A DNA stretch of 49,531 nucleotides from a virus, in the IMG/VR virus record IMGVR_UViG_3300044998_001094, positions 1 through 49,531 of that record; one strand, given 5' to 3'. Under the pieces are notes generated by a model. That model had not been told where the DNA came from. It searched no databases and saw nothing but the letters and a program-made list of their open reading frames with translations. The position numbers and the translations under genes were made by a program. The first letter of the stretch is position 1; every line of letters begins with the position of its first letter. Positions 5,199 to 12,955 of this stretch are shown piece by piece.

Positions 5199-6116
5199 TC
5201 AAACAAAATCCTCCAGCGGTTGACCGTCAAAAATGTCCCGCTCCGGCCCCCACGGCCCGGGCCAGCCGCCACCGGCCAGCACCAGTTCACGCAACCGCAC
5301 CAAATCAAACCCGTGCCGCGCCCGCCGAACCCCGCGCAGCAACCCGAGCACGTGATGACTCTTGTCGTTCGGCGACACCCCCTTGTCCTCCCGCCGCATC
5401 ACCGGCAGGGATTTCCCCGGCGTCCGGTCCTGCCACAACCCCATCCCGCTGTCGTAAATCAACGGCAGCCCGTTGTTCGCCAGCATCAACCCGAAAATCG
5501 AATCCTCCATGCCCAAACCGTCGCAGGTCTCGTCAAACCCGTTGACCGCCAGACAAAACTCCAAGGGCATGGCCAGATTGCAACCATAGGTCCACTCGCC
5601 GGGAGCCGGAACCCGCACCGGATGCACCCGGCCCTGTCCCTCCAGCCACAAACGACGGCTGTCCTGCCCGCTCAACACTCCCCCGTCCACCACCACCCCG
5701 CCCTCCACCCGCATCCCCACCCGCTTCTCATAAGACCCGGCCACCGCATAACCACCCTCCATCGCCGCGCGCACCGCGTCCAGCCAGCCCGGAAGCAAAA
5801 CACAACGGTCGTCAATGAACGCAATCCACGGCGTCCGACACAACGCAATGCCCGTGTTGCGCGCGTTGGCCGCCGCCCACCAGTCGCACTTGGTCCGGCG
5901 CGCCGGCCCCTGCCACACCGTCGGCTTGGGCACCACCCGCAACACGTCCCCCGGCCAGCCGGGCGTCGCCAGCGAACGCCGGTCCGCCTGCAAGTCCACC
6001 ACCGTCAGAAAAATCCGGTCGCCCGCCACCATCTGCCGGGCCAGCGACCCGGTAAACCAGCCAAGCTCCGGCTCGTCCCGGCTGGTGATGTAAACAACCG
6101 TCAACGAATGCTTCAT
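5199..6116 (-). CDS. Family 2 glycosyltransferase (GT-A fold), 305 residues
   Basis: The N-terminus (LTVVYITSRDEP) opens a Rossmann-type nucleotide-sugar fold. ARNTGIALCRTPWIAFIDD holds the region around the metal-binding acidic motif, and GLGMEDSIFG supplies the ED motif that commonly carries the catalytic base. These are hallmarks of inverting GT2 enzymes, which move a sugar from a nucleotide donor. No membrane segment is seen, so it is probably cytoplasmic. Its ATG overlaps the stop of the DUF6165 gene, and a methyltransferase and a GT9-GH130 fusion are in the same operon, so it likely acts in a glycan pathway. Substrate is unknown. Confidence 0.85.
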   Translation of the reverse strand: MKHSLTVVYITSRDEPELGWFTGSLARQMVAGDRIFLTVVDLQADRRSLATPGWPGDVLRVVPKPTVWQGPARRTKCDWWAAANARNTGIALCRTPWIAFIDDRCVLLPGWLDAVRAAMEGGYAVAGSYEKRVGMRVEGGVVVDGGVLSGQDSRRLWLEGQGRVHPVRVPAPGEWTYGCNLAMPLEFCLAVNGFDETCDGLGMEDSIFGLMLANNGLPLIYDSGMGLWQDRTPGKSLPVMRREDKGVSPNDKSHHVLGLLRGVRRARHGFDLVRLRELVLAGGGWPGPWGPERDIFDGQPLEDFV

Positions 6117-6574
6117 ACCCCCGCCCCCGTCCCGCCGCCCGCCACCCCGCCGCCCCCGGGACGGTAGTGCTTCACGTCCACACCCGGCCCGCCCCCCACC
6201 AGCGCGTTGAGCCGCTGCTTGGTTTCCGAGCGGGCGTCGTTGGTGCGCGCAATCTGCACCGCCAGCCAGCCCGGCTCCCCCATTTCATCCGCCGACGGCA
6301 TCGCCGAACAACGCGACATCCACCTTCGCAGTTGCTCCTCCAGCACCCAGAGCCGGTGGTTGATGTAGGCCAGCGCGGAAAAAAGCTCGGCCGCCCCCGC
6401 AACCCCCTTCACCTGCGACTCCCAGAGGCGCTCCAGATGCTCCCGCGCCCGCACCACGTCCGGCAACGCCGGACTGTCCGCCGGAAGAAACTTTTCCTTG
6501 AGTTGCAAAATGGTCAGACGGTCCACCAGTTCGCCCGCCGTGATGTTGATTTCAAATTTCATGACCGGAAACAT
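6113..6574 (-). CDS. DUF6165-like protein, 153 residues
   Basis: The start region FEINITAGELVDRLTILQLK matches what I know of the DUF6165 signature, and the helical remainder fits too. DUF6165 proteins commonly sit beside glycosyltransferases, but their biochemical role is not settled. The tail is Gly-rich and low complexity. The stop overlaps the GT2 start, so the two are coupled. An alternative ATG is at 6562; 6574 is kept because AGAGGG lies about 8 bases upstream. Confidence 0.75.
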   Translation of the reverse strand: MFPVMKFEINITAGELVDRLTILQLKEKFLPADSPALPDVVRAREHLERLWESQVKGVAGAAELFSALAYINHRLWVLEEQLRRWMSRCSAMPSADEMGEPGWLAVQIARTNDARSETKQRLNALVGGGPGVDVKHYRPGGGGVAGGGTGAGV

Positions 6575-7222
6575 TCACCGCACCCTCTGGTACACCGCCC
6601 CGGTGCCCAGTGGATACAAAAACTTGAACCCCAGTTCAAACAACCGCCGCTCCGCCCCGCGCACCGCGCCGCCGCTCCAGTCCAAATCGTCCAGCACCGC
6701 CAGACCGCCCACCCGCACCGCCGGCCCGAAACGGTTCACGTCCGCAATCGCCTCCGGCCCGTGGTTGCCGTCACAGTGGAAAATGTCAATCTCCAGCGGA
6801 GGCACCGTGTCCCGCGAACGCCGCCGGACCACCTCCACGTAAGGCGACAACCCCTCACGGTTGACCGCCTCCATGAACTGCCGGTACACCGCCTCGTGGT
6901 CCAGTTGCGACCACCAGCGCGCATTTTCTCCCTCCTGCCCCTCCACACTGGCCTCCGCACTCCACGGGTCAATCCCCATGATGCGCCCCTGCCCAACCTC
7001 GCGCATCGCCAGCGCCATCGGCAACAGGCTCGCCCCGCCAAAAACCCCGATTTCCACCACCCGCCGGGGTCGCAGCGCCAGCACCATCGCCGCCAGCACC
7101 CGCCCGCGCGTGACCTGATGCGGCCACGTGCCGCCGGGCACCGACAACACCAGCCGCTCGACGCGCTCAAACAACGTCGCCAGCCCCCCGTCCGCCGGCC
7201 CCGCCGCCCCGCCGCCACTCAC
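6575..7222 (-). CDS. SAM-dependent methyltransferase, 215 residues
   Basis: RRVVEIGVFGGASLLPMALA is a glycine-rich SAM-binding loop (motif I), followed by GRIMGIDPW (acidic motif II), then IDIFHCDGNH and GLAVLDDLDW, as in the Methyltransf_24 group that often acts on sugars or small molecules. The start is the GTG at 7222, which overlaps the TGA of the preceding HTH gene (GTGA). The same frame stays open upstream but runs inside the HTH gene, so a longer protein is unlikely. Context predicts methylation of a glycan or sugar nucleotide. Confidence 0.8.
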   Translation of the reverse strand: MSGGGAAGPADGGLATLFERVERLVLSVPGGTWPHQVTRGRVLAAMVLALRPRRVVEIGVFGGASLLPMALAMREVGQGRIMGIDPWSAEASVEGQEGENARWWSQLDHEAVYRQFMEAVNREGLSPYVEVVRRRSRDTVPPLEIDIFHCDGNHGPEAIADVNRFGPAVRVGGLAVLDDLDWSGGAVRGAERRLFELGFKFLYPLGTGAVYQRVR

Positions 7223-7479
7223 AGGCTCACCCCCGCCTTCCTGAGACGCAGATAGGACAACAGCGTCATGTTCGCGCTGCCATTCTCGATTTTGCAGAGA
7301 ACCGAGGGCGAAAGGTTCACCCGCTCCGACATCTCCCGCAGCGTCAGCCCCAGCCGCATCCGCTCCTGATAGGCTTTTTCCGCCAGCCCCAGCAACACCC
7401 CGCGCTCCTGTGGCGTGATTTCCACCCGTCCGCGACCACGCCGCAGGCGAAGCCGCCCTGTTTTGATTTTCGATTTCAT
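7219..7479 (-). CDS. XRE-type helix-turn-helix regulator, 86 residues
   Basis: A basic N-terminus (KSKIKTGRLRLRRGRGR) precedes a Cro/C1-type HTH: LTLREMSERVNLSPSVLCKIENG fits helices 2 and 3, with IENG the usual end of the recognition helix. The ATG at 7479 overlaps the stop of the GT9-GH130 gene and its own stop overlaps the methyltransferase start. A regulator inside the glycan operon suggests self-control or control of a late switch. Target sites are unknown. Confidence 0.8.
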   Translation of the reverse strand: MKSKIKTGRLRLRRGRGRVEITPQERGVLLGLAEKAYQERMRLGLTLREMSERVNLSPSVLCKIENGSANMTLLSYLRLRKAGVSL

Positions 7480-9944
7480 ATCTTGAAGCGTGTATAGGAA
7501 ACGCGCGCCAGAGCGCAAGCCGAATCATTCACCCCCAGCGACAAAATCACCCCGCCCAGCGGAGCCTTGGCCGGGTTCGCCCATGTCAGCCCGCCCGGAA
7601 ACACCACCTTCGGCTTGTGATGCGGGCAACTGGCGCGTTCCGTCTCGGTCAGGTCGTCCGCCTCCGAACCGTAAAACAACGGCTGACGGTAAAAGTGCAG
7701 CGGCCGGAAGGGCGGCTCGGATTCCATCAGGGCCAGCCCGCAGTAGTAACGCCGCCGGTGCGGCCTCGGCTCGTTGTCCAGCGTGGAATGAAACACGCGG
7801 AACATCCTGCCGTCCCCCAAGTCCAGCGGCACCGTGCCGCCCTTGGGACAACCAAAGGGCCAGCGCGTCCACCCTTCCAGCGTCAACTGGTCCCCCGCAT
7901 CGTGGTTGATGGTCAGCAGCGACGGGGCCTTGTGCTCCGCCACCACGCGGCCCGAATCGTCAAACTCAACCGTCACCTGCTCGCGCGGGCCTTGTGAATA
8001 AAAGGCGAACAACCGGCCGGACCGCTCGAAAAACACCCAGTTCTTCTCCATCGCCGAGCCGTCGTTGCGGCCGTAATCCGGCCTCCAGACATTGCGCAGC
8101 CGCCACGGCGGGCCGCCCGTCAGTTCGCCCACCCGCACAACGGAACAAAACGGGGCACCCGACACCAGACGGCTGTTGACAAAGGACAGCATCAGGCGGC
8201 CGCGCCACTCGAAGAAACGCGCATCCTCCATCGAATTGAAACCCGGGTCCCCCTCGCACTCCAGCGGAGACACCGAAAGCACGTTGAAGGCGTTGTCCAG
8301 TTCCGCCACGTGCAACGCCGTCGCCGCCCCGGAATGATGCGCCCGGAACACCATCAACAGGGTGTCCCCGCGCCGCCACAGGGTGGGGTTGTAGCCAAAC
8401 CCGCCCAGCGCCGCCCGGCTCAAAATCTTCACCCCGTCGCGCTGCTCGTGCAGCGGCCGGAACAACGGCGGATTCCCCAGTTCCCGCAACGCCTCCACCG
8501 CCAGCCGCTCGTTGTATTCCACCCTCGGCGGCCGCCCGCCCTCCGCAACCTTGGGCGGACGATACAGCCTTTCGCCCAGCCACGGAATATGCACCGCCCC
8601 GTCCCGGCGCAGGTGCTCCATCAAAACCCGGTGCCAGTGGTGGTCGTTGCCCAGAACCAAGTCTGGAATCTCCTTGCGGTGCCGCAGCCACCAGCCTTTC
8701 GTGAAGCAAAAAACATCCACCGCCGGGGAAAACTCCAGCGCCAAGCCGCCGTCCACCACCCGATGCGAGTAGCAGGGCGTGTGATTCAGAATGGCCTTGG
8801 TCGCCGTGCTGTAAAGCGAGACCGGCCCGCGCGTCAGGCATATAATGTCGCGCTCCTCCATGCGCGCGCAGGCGAGATTCAACACGTCCTCCAAAAAAGG
8901 AAGCCGCTGCTTGTCCTTAAAGACCGAGCGCGTGTCCCGGCCCAAGGCCCCAACGTCTATCGGCGAATCCACCCAGATACCCTCGCAGTAGAGCTTGAGC
9001 CACAACGGACGCAACCGGTTGCGCTCCTCGTGGCTGGTCTCGTGGCCCGGATACACGTGAAAGATTCTCGGCATCGTGCCACCAATGGCCACCCTGCGAC
9101 TGATGCAGCCCGGTTGCCCCACCGCGTCCATCCGGTCCAGAAGCTCCACCGCGTGAGCCGGAAACCGGGAATAGCGACACTGAAAAACATGGTTCGGCCG
9201 CCACGGCGAGCCGTTCCACAACAGCGGTTTGTCCTGCGAAATGGCCAGCACCGGAAGCGTCGGCACCGCACGCGCCAGATGCAGCGGCGCGGAGTCCACG
9301 GAAACCAGACAGTGCGCCAGTTCATACAGCCCAATCAGGTCGTAAAGCCGCTCCACCCTGATTTTCGACAGGTCCACCAGCCGGCGCTTGGCCTTGACCC
9401 TCGCCCGCAACAACTCCCACAGCAGTTCGCCATACTCGAACGGAGAGGATTCCGCCGCCGTGTTGACCAGCACAATCTCCAGCCCCTTGCTGCGATTGTA
9501 GGCCAGTTCCCGCAGCAACGGCTTGAACGTGTCGTATTCCCTGTCCCTGTCCCTGCGGTCAAACACCAGCGGCGGGTGCGTTTTCCAGTCTTTGAGCCTG
9601 CCGAAGATGCGCCAAGGCTCCTTGGCAAAGGAATCCGTCAGCGCGTGAGACGCCCCGGACGGAATATAGGTGCAGTCCCGGACATCCTCCTCATTCCCGC
9701 AAACCTGAACACACAGGACATCCTTGGACATCCTGTTGGCCTCGGCCACCGCCCGGCGAATTTCCGTGTGCTCCCCTTGAAACGGCACCACGTCCACGTA
9801 CGAAACACCGTCCAGCAACGGGACATACTTGGACGCCACCATCAGAGCACACCTGCGACCAGCGTCAGCCTCAGCCTTGAGAACCGGGAGGAACAACATC
9901 AAGTCCCCGGCTTTCCCCAGCAAAACGACAAGTTTTTGCTCCAC
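7476..9944 (-). CDS. GT9-like glycosyltransferase fused to a GH130-like propeller, 822 residues
   Basis: Residues 1 to about 270 look like a heptosyltransferase-type GT9 domain: VVLLGKAGDLMLFLPVL matches the N-terminal nucleotide-sugar loop and SVDSAPLHLARA matches the conserved C-terminal acceptor/donor motif. A middle segment (about 290-500) has no clear family. The last 300 residues carry bladed repeats (YNPTLWRRGDTLLMVFRA, EDARFFEWRGRLMLSF, EKNWVFFERSGRLFAFY) as in GH130 mannoside phosphorylases and related beta-propellers. The start is a GTG at 9944. The fusion joins a sugar-adding and a sugar-cleaving or sugar-binding fold; substrate is unknown. The gene heads the glycan operon. Confidence 0.75.
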   Translation of the reverse strand: MEQKLVVLLGKAGDLMLFLPVLKAEADAGRRCALMVASKYVPLLDGVSYVDVVPFQGEHTEIRRAVAEANRMSKDVLCVQVCGNEEDVRDCTYIPSGASHALTDSFAKEPWRIFGRLKDWKTHPPLVFDRRDRDREYDTFKPLLRELAYNRSKGLEIVLVNTAAESSPFEYGELLWELLRARVKAKRRLVDLSKIRVERLYDLIGLYELAHCLVSVDSAPLHLARAVPTLPVLAISQDKPLLWNGSPWRPNHVFQCRYSRFPAHAVELLDRMDAVGQPGCISRRVAIGGTMPRIFHVYPGHETSHEERNRLRPLWLKLYCEGIWVDSPIDVGALGRDTRSVFKDKQRLPFLEDVLNLACARMEERDIICLTRGPVSLYSTATKAILNHTPCYSHRVVDGGLALEFSPAVDVFCFTKGWWLRHRKEIPDLVLGNDHHWHRVLMEHLRRDGAVHIPWLGERLYRPPKVAEGGRPPRVEYNERLAVEALRELGNPPLFRPLHEQRDGVKILSRAALGGFGYNPTLWRRGDTLLMVFRAHHSGAATALHVAELDNAFNVLSVSPLECEGDPGFNSMEDARFFEWRGRLMLSFVNSRLVSGAPFCSVVRVGELTGGPPWRLRNVWRPDYGRNDGSAMEKNWVFFERSGRLFAFYSQGPREQVTVEFDDSGRVVAEHKAPSLLTINHDAGDQLTLEGWTRWPFGCPKGGTVPLDLGDGRMFRVFHSTLDNEPRPHRRRYYCGLALMESEPPFRPLHFYRQPLFYGSEADDLTETERASCPHHKPKVVFPGGLTWANPAKAPLGGVILSLGVNDSACALARVSYTRFKI

Positions 9945-9962
9945 AATTAAACCCGGTTGACG

Positions 9963-10259
9963 TTAAAGGGGCTTGGGTTTCTCCAAGTAGGCGATTATCT
10001 CGGACTCGTCCAACAACCGGACAGGGTGCCCAGAAATCTCAAAAGTGAGACGCTCGCCGGCGTAGGATTCAAACAGGACAACGTGCCCAACCTTTAGCTC
10101 CGTGGATGCTTCTGGACCCAGAGCCACAATTTCCCCCCAGCGCGTCGGGGCCGACCCGGAAGCGGATTCCGGCGAATGAATAATGCTGCTCCCGTGTTCC
10201 TCGGTGAGCGGATACACAAGGATTCGGTTTCCTGTTGGTTTGATGGTCATATCATCCAT
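9963..10259 (-). CDS. groES: GroES-like co-chaperonin
   Basis: TGNRILVYPL, WGEIVALGP, LKVGHVVLF and LDESEIIAYLE match the order and spacing of GroES/Cpn10, including the KVGD-like turn and the C-terminal ESDI-like strand. The length (95-98 residues) is normal. Phage GroES proteins (such as T4 gp31) cap host GroEL to fold the capsid protein. The gene lies next to the divergent capsid operon, which fits that role. Alignment with GroES suggests the true start may be the ATG at 10250. Confidence 0.82.
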   Translation of the reverse strand: MDDMTIKPTGNRILVYPLTEEHGSSIIHSPESASGSAPTRWGEIVALGPEASTELKVGHVVLFESYAGERLTFEISGHPVRLLDESEIIAYLEKPKPL

Positions 10260-10304
10260 GCTGGTGCGGGGCGCACCATCGCGTCCGAAAGGCCACGGAG
10301 GCCC

Positions 10305-10640
10305 TCAGAGTCGCTCATGCTTTTTGTCCGGGTTTTCCTCCATGCGGCCCGAAAGGTGTTCCATCGCCGAGCGTCCCGGCGTGTTCCTCATCTGCTCCCA
10401 GTTGACATAGGTTTTCAGCGGCACCCCGAGAATGTAGGCCGCCTCCTTCTGCAATCTGCTCCCACGCCACGCGCGCAGCCGGCTGGCAAAGGTATCAGCG
10501 CAAAACTGCCGGAGCATCGCCTCCGCCCGCGTCTTGCTCGCCTTCGCCGTGAAGCGCCTCCACGACTCTTTCAGGGCCTTTGGACTTTTGCCGCTGCTCC
10601 GCGCGTACGCCGTCAGAATCATCTTTGTTCTCTGATTCAT
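10305..10640 (-). CDS. Helix-turn-helix DNA-binding protein, 111 residues
   Basis: The C-terminal half (GSRLQKEAAYILGVPLKTYVNWEQ) fits an HTH of the kind that reads AALLGVSRRTVQNWE in repressors and antitoxins. The N-terminus is basic and helical. The gene is divergent from the capsid operon and first in the leftward block, so it is well placed to control the 10641-10907 intergenic region. Upstream, TTGACT and TAGCAA with a 17-bp spacer form a weak promoter. Confidence 0.7.
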   Translation of the reverse strand: MNQRTKMILTAYARSSGKSPKALKESWRRFTAKASKTRAEAMLRQFCADTFASRLRAWRGSRLQKEAAYILGVPLKTYVNWEQMRNTPGRSAMEHLSGRMEENPDKKHERL

Positions 10641-10907
10641 TTCGCCTTGCTACCAGCCCGCCGTGCGCGAGTCAAGTAGTTTTCCGGTTTGCCTGTTGTC
10701 CCCCACGGATATACGTGTCCGACAGACACAACAACCCGGCTCGTCCCCGGGAGGAACGTATCGCCGCTCGTTCCCGGCTGGCGGCTCAGGCTGCCAAGGG
10801 TGCCAGTGCTTCGACTGGCGAACGGCTTCACCGCCGTTGGAGACGCGCCCGCTCCAAGAACCAAAACCGACAACCCGCCCCTGATGGGGCAAAACCAGAA
10901 CAATCTT
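10641..10907. promoter_or_regulatory. Divergent control region between HTH and capsid genes
   Basis: This 267-bp gap separates leftward and rightward operons. It holds a 17-bp sequence repeated exactly at 43192-43208 (10666-10682), a possible rightward promoter (TTGCCT, then TATACG near 10710), a GTGTC/GACAC hairpin just after it and a GCCAGT/ACTGGC hairpin near 10800-10820. The capsid reading frame is open back to 10689, but that part has no ribosome site and an unusual composition, so I treat it as leader. Confidence 0.5.
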
Positions 10908-12251
10908 ATGGCCTTTTCATTTCAACAGTGTCAGCGGATTAACAACATCCTGTTCCGCCGGACTCCCAACTTCGACAAGCGGCTCGTCAAAGACCGATTC
11001 CCGCAGGACTACACCTACTCCAACATGTACCAGCAGGAGAAGTGGCCCTCGGGGACGGGCACCCAGCATGTCCGTGACCGCGTTCACGTGACCGACCCCA
11101 ACGACGATGGTTGCTGGGACATCGTTTCCATCGGCGGCACCGGCTCCGCCACCGGGTGCGATGCCCTCTGCTCGCCCGGCCGCAAGGTGGTGGGCTTCGG
11201 CTCCACGCGCTACACCTACGAGAAGGCGCATCGGGACTACATGACCCCGCCCATGTGCTTCGACCAGATGCGCGACGTGGAGGAAATCGCCGAACAACTC
11301 GCCGCGCGCATGGAGGGCCTCAAGGAGTTGCCGGACGCCATCGTCTCGGGCTACCTCCGGCTGCGCTCGCTCCAGCTTGCCGATGTTATCCATATCTGCG
11401 GCGCGGACACCCTGACCGTGCCGGTGACTTCCGGCATGTTCACCAACAACTGCACGCGCATCAATCTGGGCGGCACGGGCAATTTGCCCACGTCCAAGCT
11501 GACGTTGCAGTATCTCGACAACCACGCCGAGGACCTGCTCTACAACGGCTACTTCCGCAAGGACTTCATGCCGCAGGGCCTCTACGCCATCACCACCGAC
11601 TTCCAGACGCACCGCGACCTGTGCCAGCAGAACCCGTCGCTTTCCAGCATGTGGGCGCTGCCGGACTTCGACAAGGGCGGCAAGTTCTTCGAGTACGGCA
11701 TGATGCAGAAGGCCGTGGGGAACTGGAAGTTCAAGCTCGACCCCGAACCGATGCGCTTCCAGCATGTCGGCGGCGGGGTGCTGGAGCGGGTGCGCGCCTA
11801 CGAAAACGTGGCCACCACGGTGGGCAAGCGGAAGGAGTTCTCGCAAGCCTACAAGAACGCCCCCTACCAGCTTTACCACGTGTTCAACCGCAACGCCTCG
11901 ACGGTTTTTGTCGGGGACATCACGCCCGTTCACCCCGAATTGAAGTTCAACATGGCCCGCTCGCTGCTTGGTCAGTGGTCTTGGAAGTCGCCCCACTACT
12001 TCACGTTCACCGACCCGAACAACGGCACGACCTGCGCCTACCAGAACGACAAGGGCAACTACGGCTACCTGCTCGGCGAGTTTGAACTGGGCATGGTGAC
12101 GGACTACCCCGAAATCGAAATGTGGATTCTCGCTTTGCGCGAACCGCAGGGCATTGTCAACCTGCCCCGCTCGGCGGCCGTGCCCTCCGTGGTCACGCAA
12201 TCGCTGGCTCCGTACAACTCGGGGCTTTGCGCTGGCGACGACGAGGACTAA
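10908..12251 (+). CDS. Major capsid protein candidate, 447 residues
   Basis: The protein starts MAFSFQQCQRINN and has the length and mixed alpha/beta composition of a phage coat protein. It is followed by a strong hairpin, an intrinsic terminator and two small acidic accessory genes, the usual neighbourhood of a coat gene. Features include Gly-rich loops (NLGGTGNLPTS) and an acidic end (CAGDDED). I do not match it to a named family with certainty. An in-frame ATG at 10884 and an open frame to 10689 exist; neither site has a ribosome-binding sequence. Confidence 0.75.
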   Translation: MAFSFQQCQRINNILFRRTPNFDKRLVKDRFPQDYTYSNMYQQEKWPSGTGTQHVRDRVHVTDPNDDGCWDIVSIGGTGSATGCDALCSPGRKVVGFGSTRYTYEKAHRDYMTPPMCFDQMRDVEEIAEQLAARMEGLKELPDAIVSGYLRLRSLQLADVIHICGADTLTVPVTSGMFTNNCTRINLGGTGNLPTSKLTLQYLDNHAEDLLYNGYFRKDFMPQGLYAITTDFQTHRDLCQQNPSLSSMWALPDFDKGGKFFEYGMMQKAVGNWKFKLDPEPMRFQHVGGGVLERVRAYENVATTVGKRKEFSQAYKNAPYQLYHVFNRNASTVFVGDITPVHPELKFNMARSLLGQWSWKSPHYFTFTDPNNGTTCAYQNDKGNYGYLLGEFELGMVTDYPEIEMWILALREPQGIVNLPRSAAVPSVVTQSLAPYNSGLCAGDDED

Positions 12252-12280
12252 CTGGCGTATTAGTCCCACCGTCAACAACA

Positions 12281-12315
12281 GGGCGGTGTGTCGGTTTTCC
12301 GCCGGCACACCGCCC
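12281..12315 (+). terminator. 10-bp hairpin directly after the capsid gene
   Basis: GGGCGGTGTG (12281-12290) pairs with CACACCGCCC (12306-12315) around a 15-nt loop. It lacks a U-run. Lying 30 bp past the capsid stop and just before a true terminator, it may protect the capsid mRNA 3' end. Confidence 0.55.
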
Positions 12316-12326
12316 GAAGGGCAAAA

Positions 12327-12602
12327 ATGCAAAACGAAAACACTCAGGAGCCGGGTTCCGGCTCCTTTTTCCTTTCCGCCGCAGAGCTTGGCAAAGAGGG
12401 ACACTGCAACCCCGGCGACATCATCCGGCTGCGAGTCGTGGACGTGGGCGACAACGGCGAATACGAAGTGGAGCTTGACGGCGTGGAGAAAAGCGGCGAT
12501 GCCTCAAGTGACACCGGCGAACTGGCGGACGAGCTTCGTTCGGCGATGGACGCCGGCGAGTCCGGCGGGTTCGACGACGACACGGAAGAAACGCAATACT
12601 GA
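12327..12602 (+). CDS. Small acidic capsid-accessory-type protein, 91 residues
   Basis: The start is at 12327 (MQNENTQEPG), where GAAGGGC precedes the ATG. A beta-rich middle (GDIIRLRVVDVGDNGEYEVE) is followed by an acidic tail (DDDTEETQY). The next gene has a similar plan (a GD-containing beta region followed by an acidic tail), so the two are probably paralogues. A position right after the capsid gene suggests a head decoration or stability protein. An intrinsic terminator overlaps codons 7-14, so its expression would be strongly reduced relative to the capsid gene. Confidence 0.65.
   Translation: MQNENTQEPGSGSFFLSAAELGKEGHCNPGDIIRLRVVDVGDNGEYEVELDGVEKSGDASSDTGELADELRSAMDAGESGGFDDDTEETQY
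12346..12370 (+). terminator. Textbook intrinsic terminator inside the start of the next gene
   Basis: AGGAGCCGG pairs perfectly with CCGGCTCCT around a 3-nt loop and runs straight into TTTTCC. This is the best Rho-independent terminator in the window. It lies within the coding region of the gene at 12327, so it acts as an attenuator between the capsid gene and the downstream genes. Confidence 0.8.
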
Positions 12603-12608
12603 CCTTCC

Positions 12609-12953
12609 ATGAATCTGGGAAAAAGGCAGTCAGGTGAAATAGCTCCGGTCAACCCCGATACGAAGGGGGCAACCAGCTACCCCTCCCTCAGTTTCAGCGA
12701 CAGCATCGCCAAGGCGTTCCTCAAGAAATACAAGCCGGAAGTCGGGGATGAATTGACCGCCACCGTCAAGCTGCGGGTGTCGGGAATCAACGTGAGCAGC
12801 TATGGCCACAGCGTTTCGTTCGACGTTGAGGCCATCAACAACGTCAAAGACTCGGGCGGAGCCTCCGAGCCTGACCTCGCCGGCGAAATGCGCGAGGCGC
12901 TTGAGTCGGACGACGACGACGAGAACGACGAGAACGAACCCGAGGAATACTGA
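12609..12953 (+). CDS. Acidic capsid-accessory-type protein, 114 residues
   Basis: A flexible N-terminus (MNLGKRQSGEIAPVNPDTKG) leads to a region predicted as beta strands (VGDELTATVKLRVSGI, HSVSFDVEAI) and a strongly acidic tail (SDDDDENDENEPEEY). It resembles the preceding small protein in plan. Such tails are common in phage head decoration or internal proteins. There is no ribosome site; the start is 6 bp after the upstream stop. Confidence 0.7.
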   Translation: MNLGKRQSGEIAPVNPDTKGATSYPSLSFSDSIAKAFLKKYKPEVGDELTATVKLRVSGINVSSYGHSVSFDVEAINNVKDSGGASEPDLAGEMREALESDDDDENDENEPEEY

Positions 12954-12955
12954 CT

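Noticed and set aside
8310-9950. 546-codon plus-strand frame opposite the GT9-GH130 gene
   Set aside because: The opposite strand has clear glycosyltransferase and propeller motifs; this frame is Arg/Pro/Gln-rich and featureless.
10917-12404. 495-codon minus-strand frame opposite the capsid gene
   Set aside because: Low-information translation (Val/Arg/Gly/His repeats). The plus strand has the operon context and a terminator.
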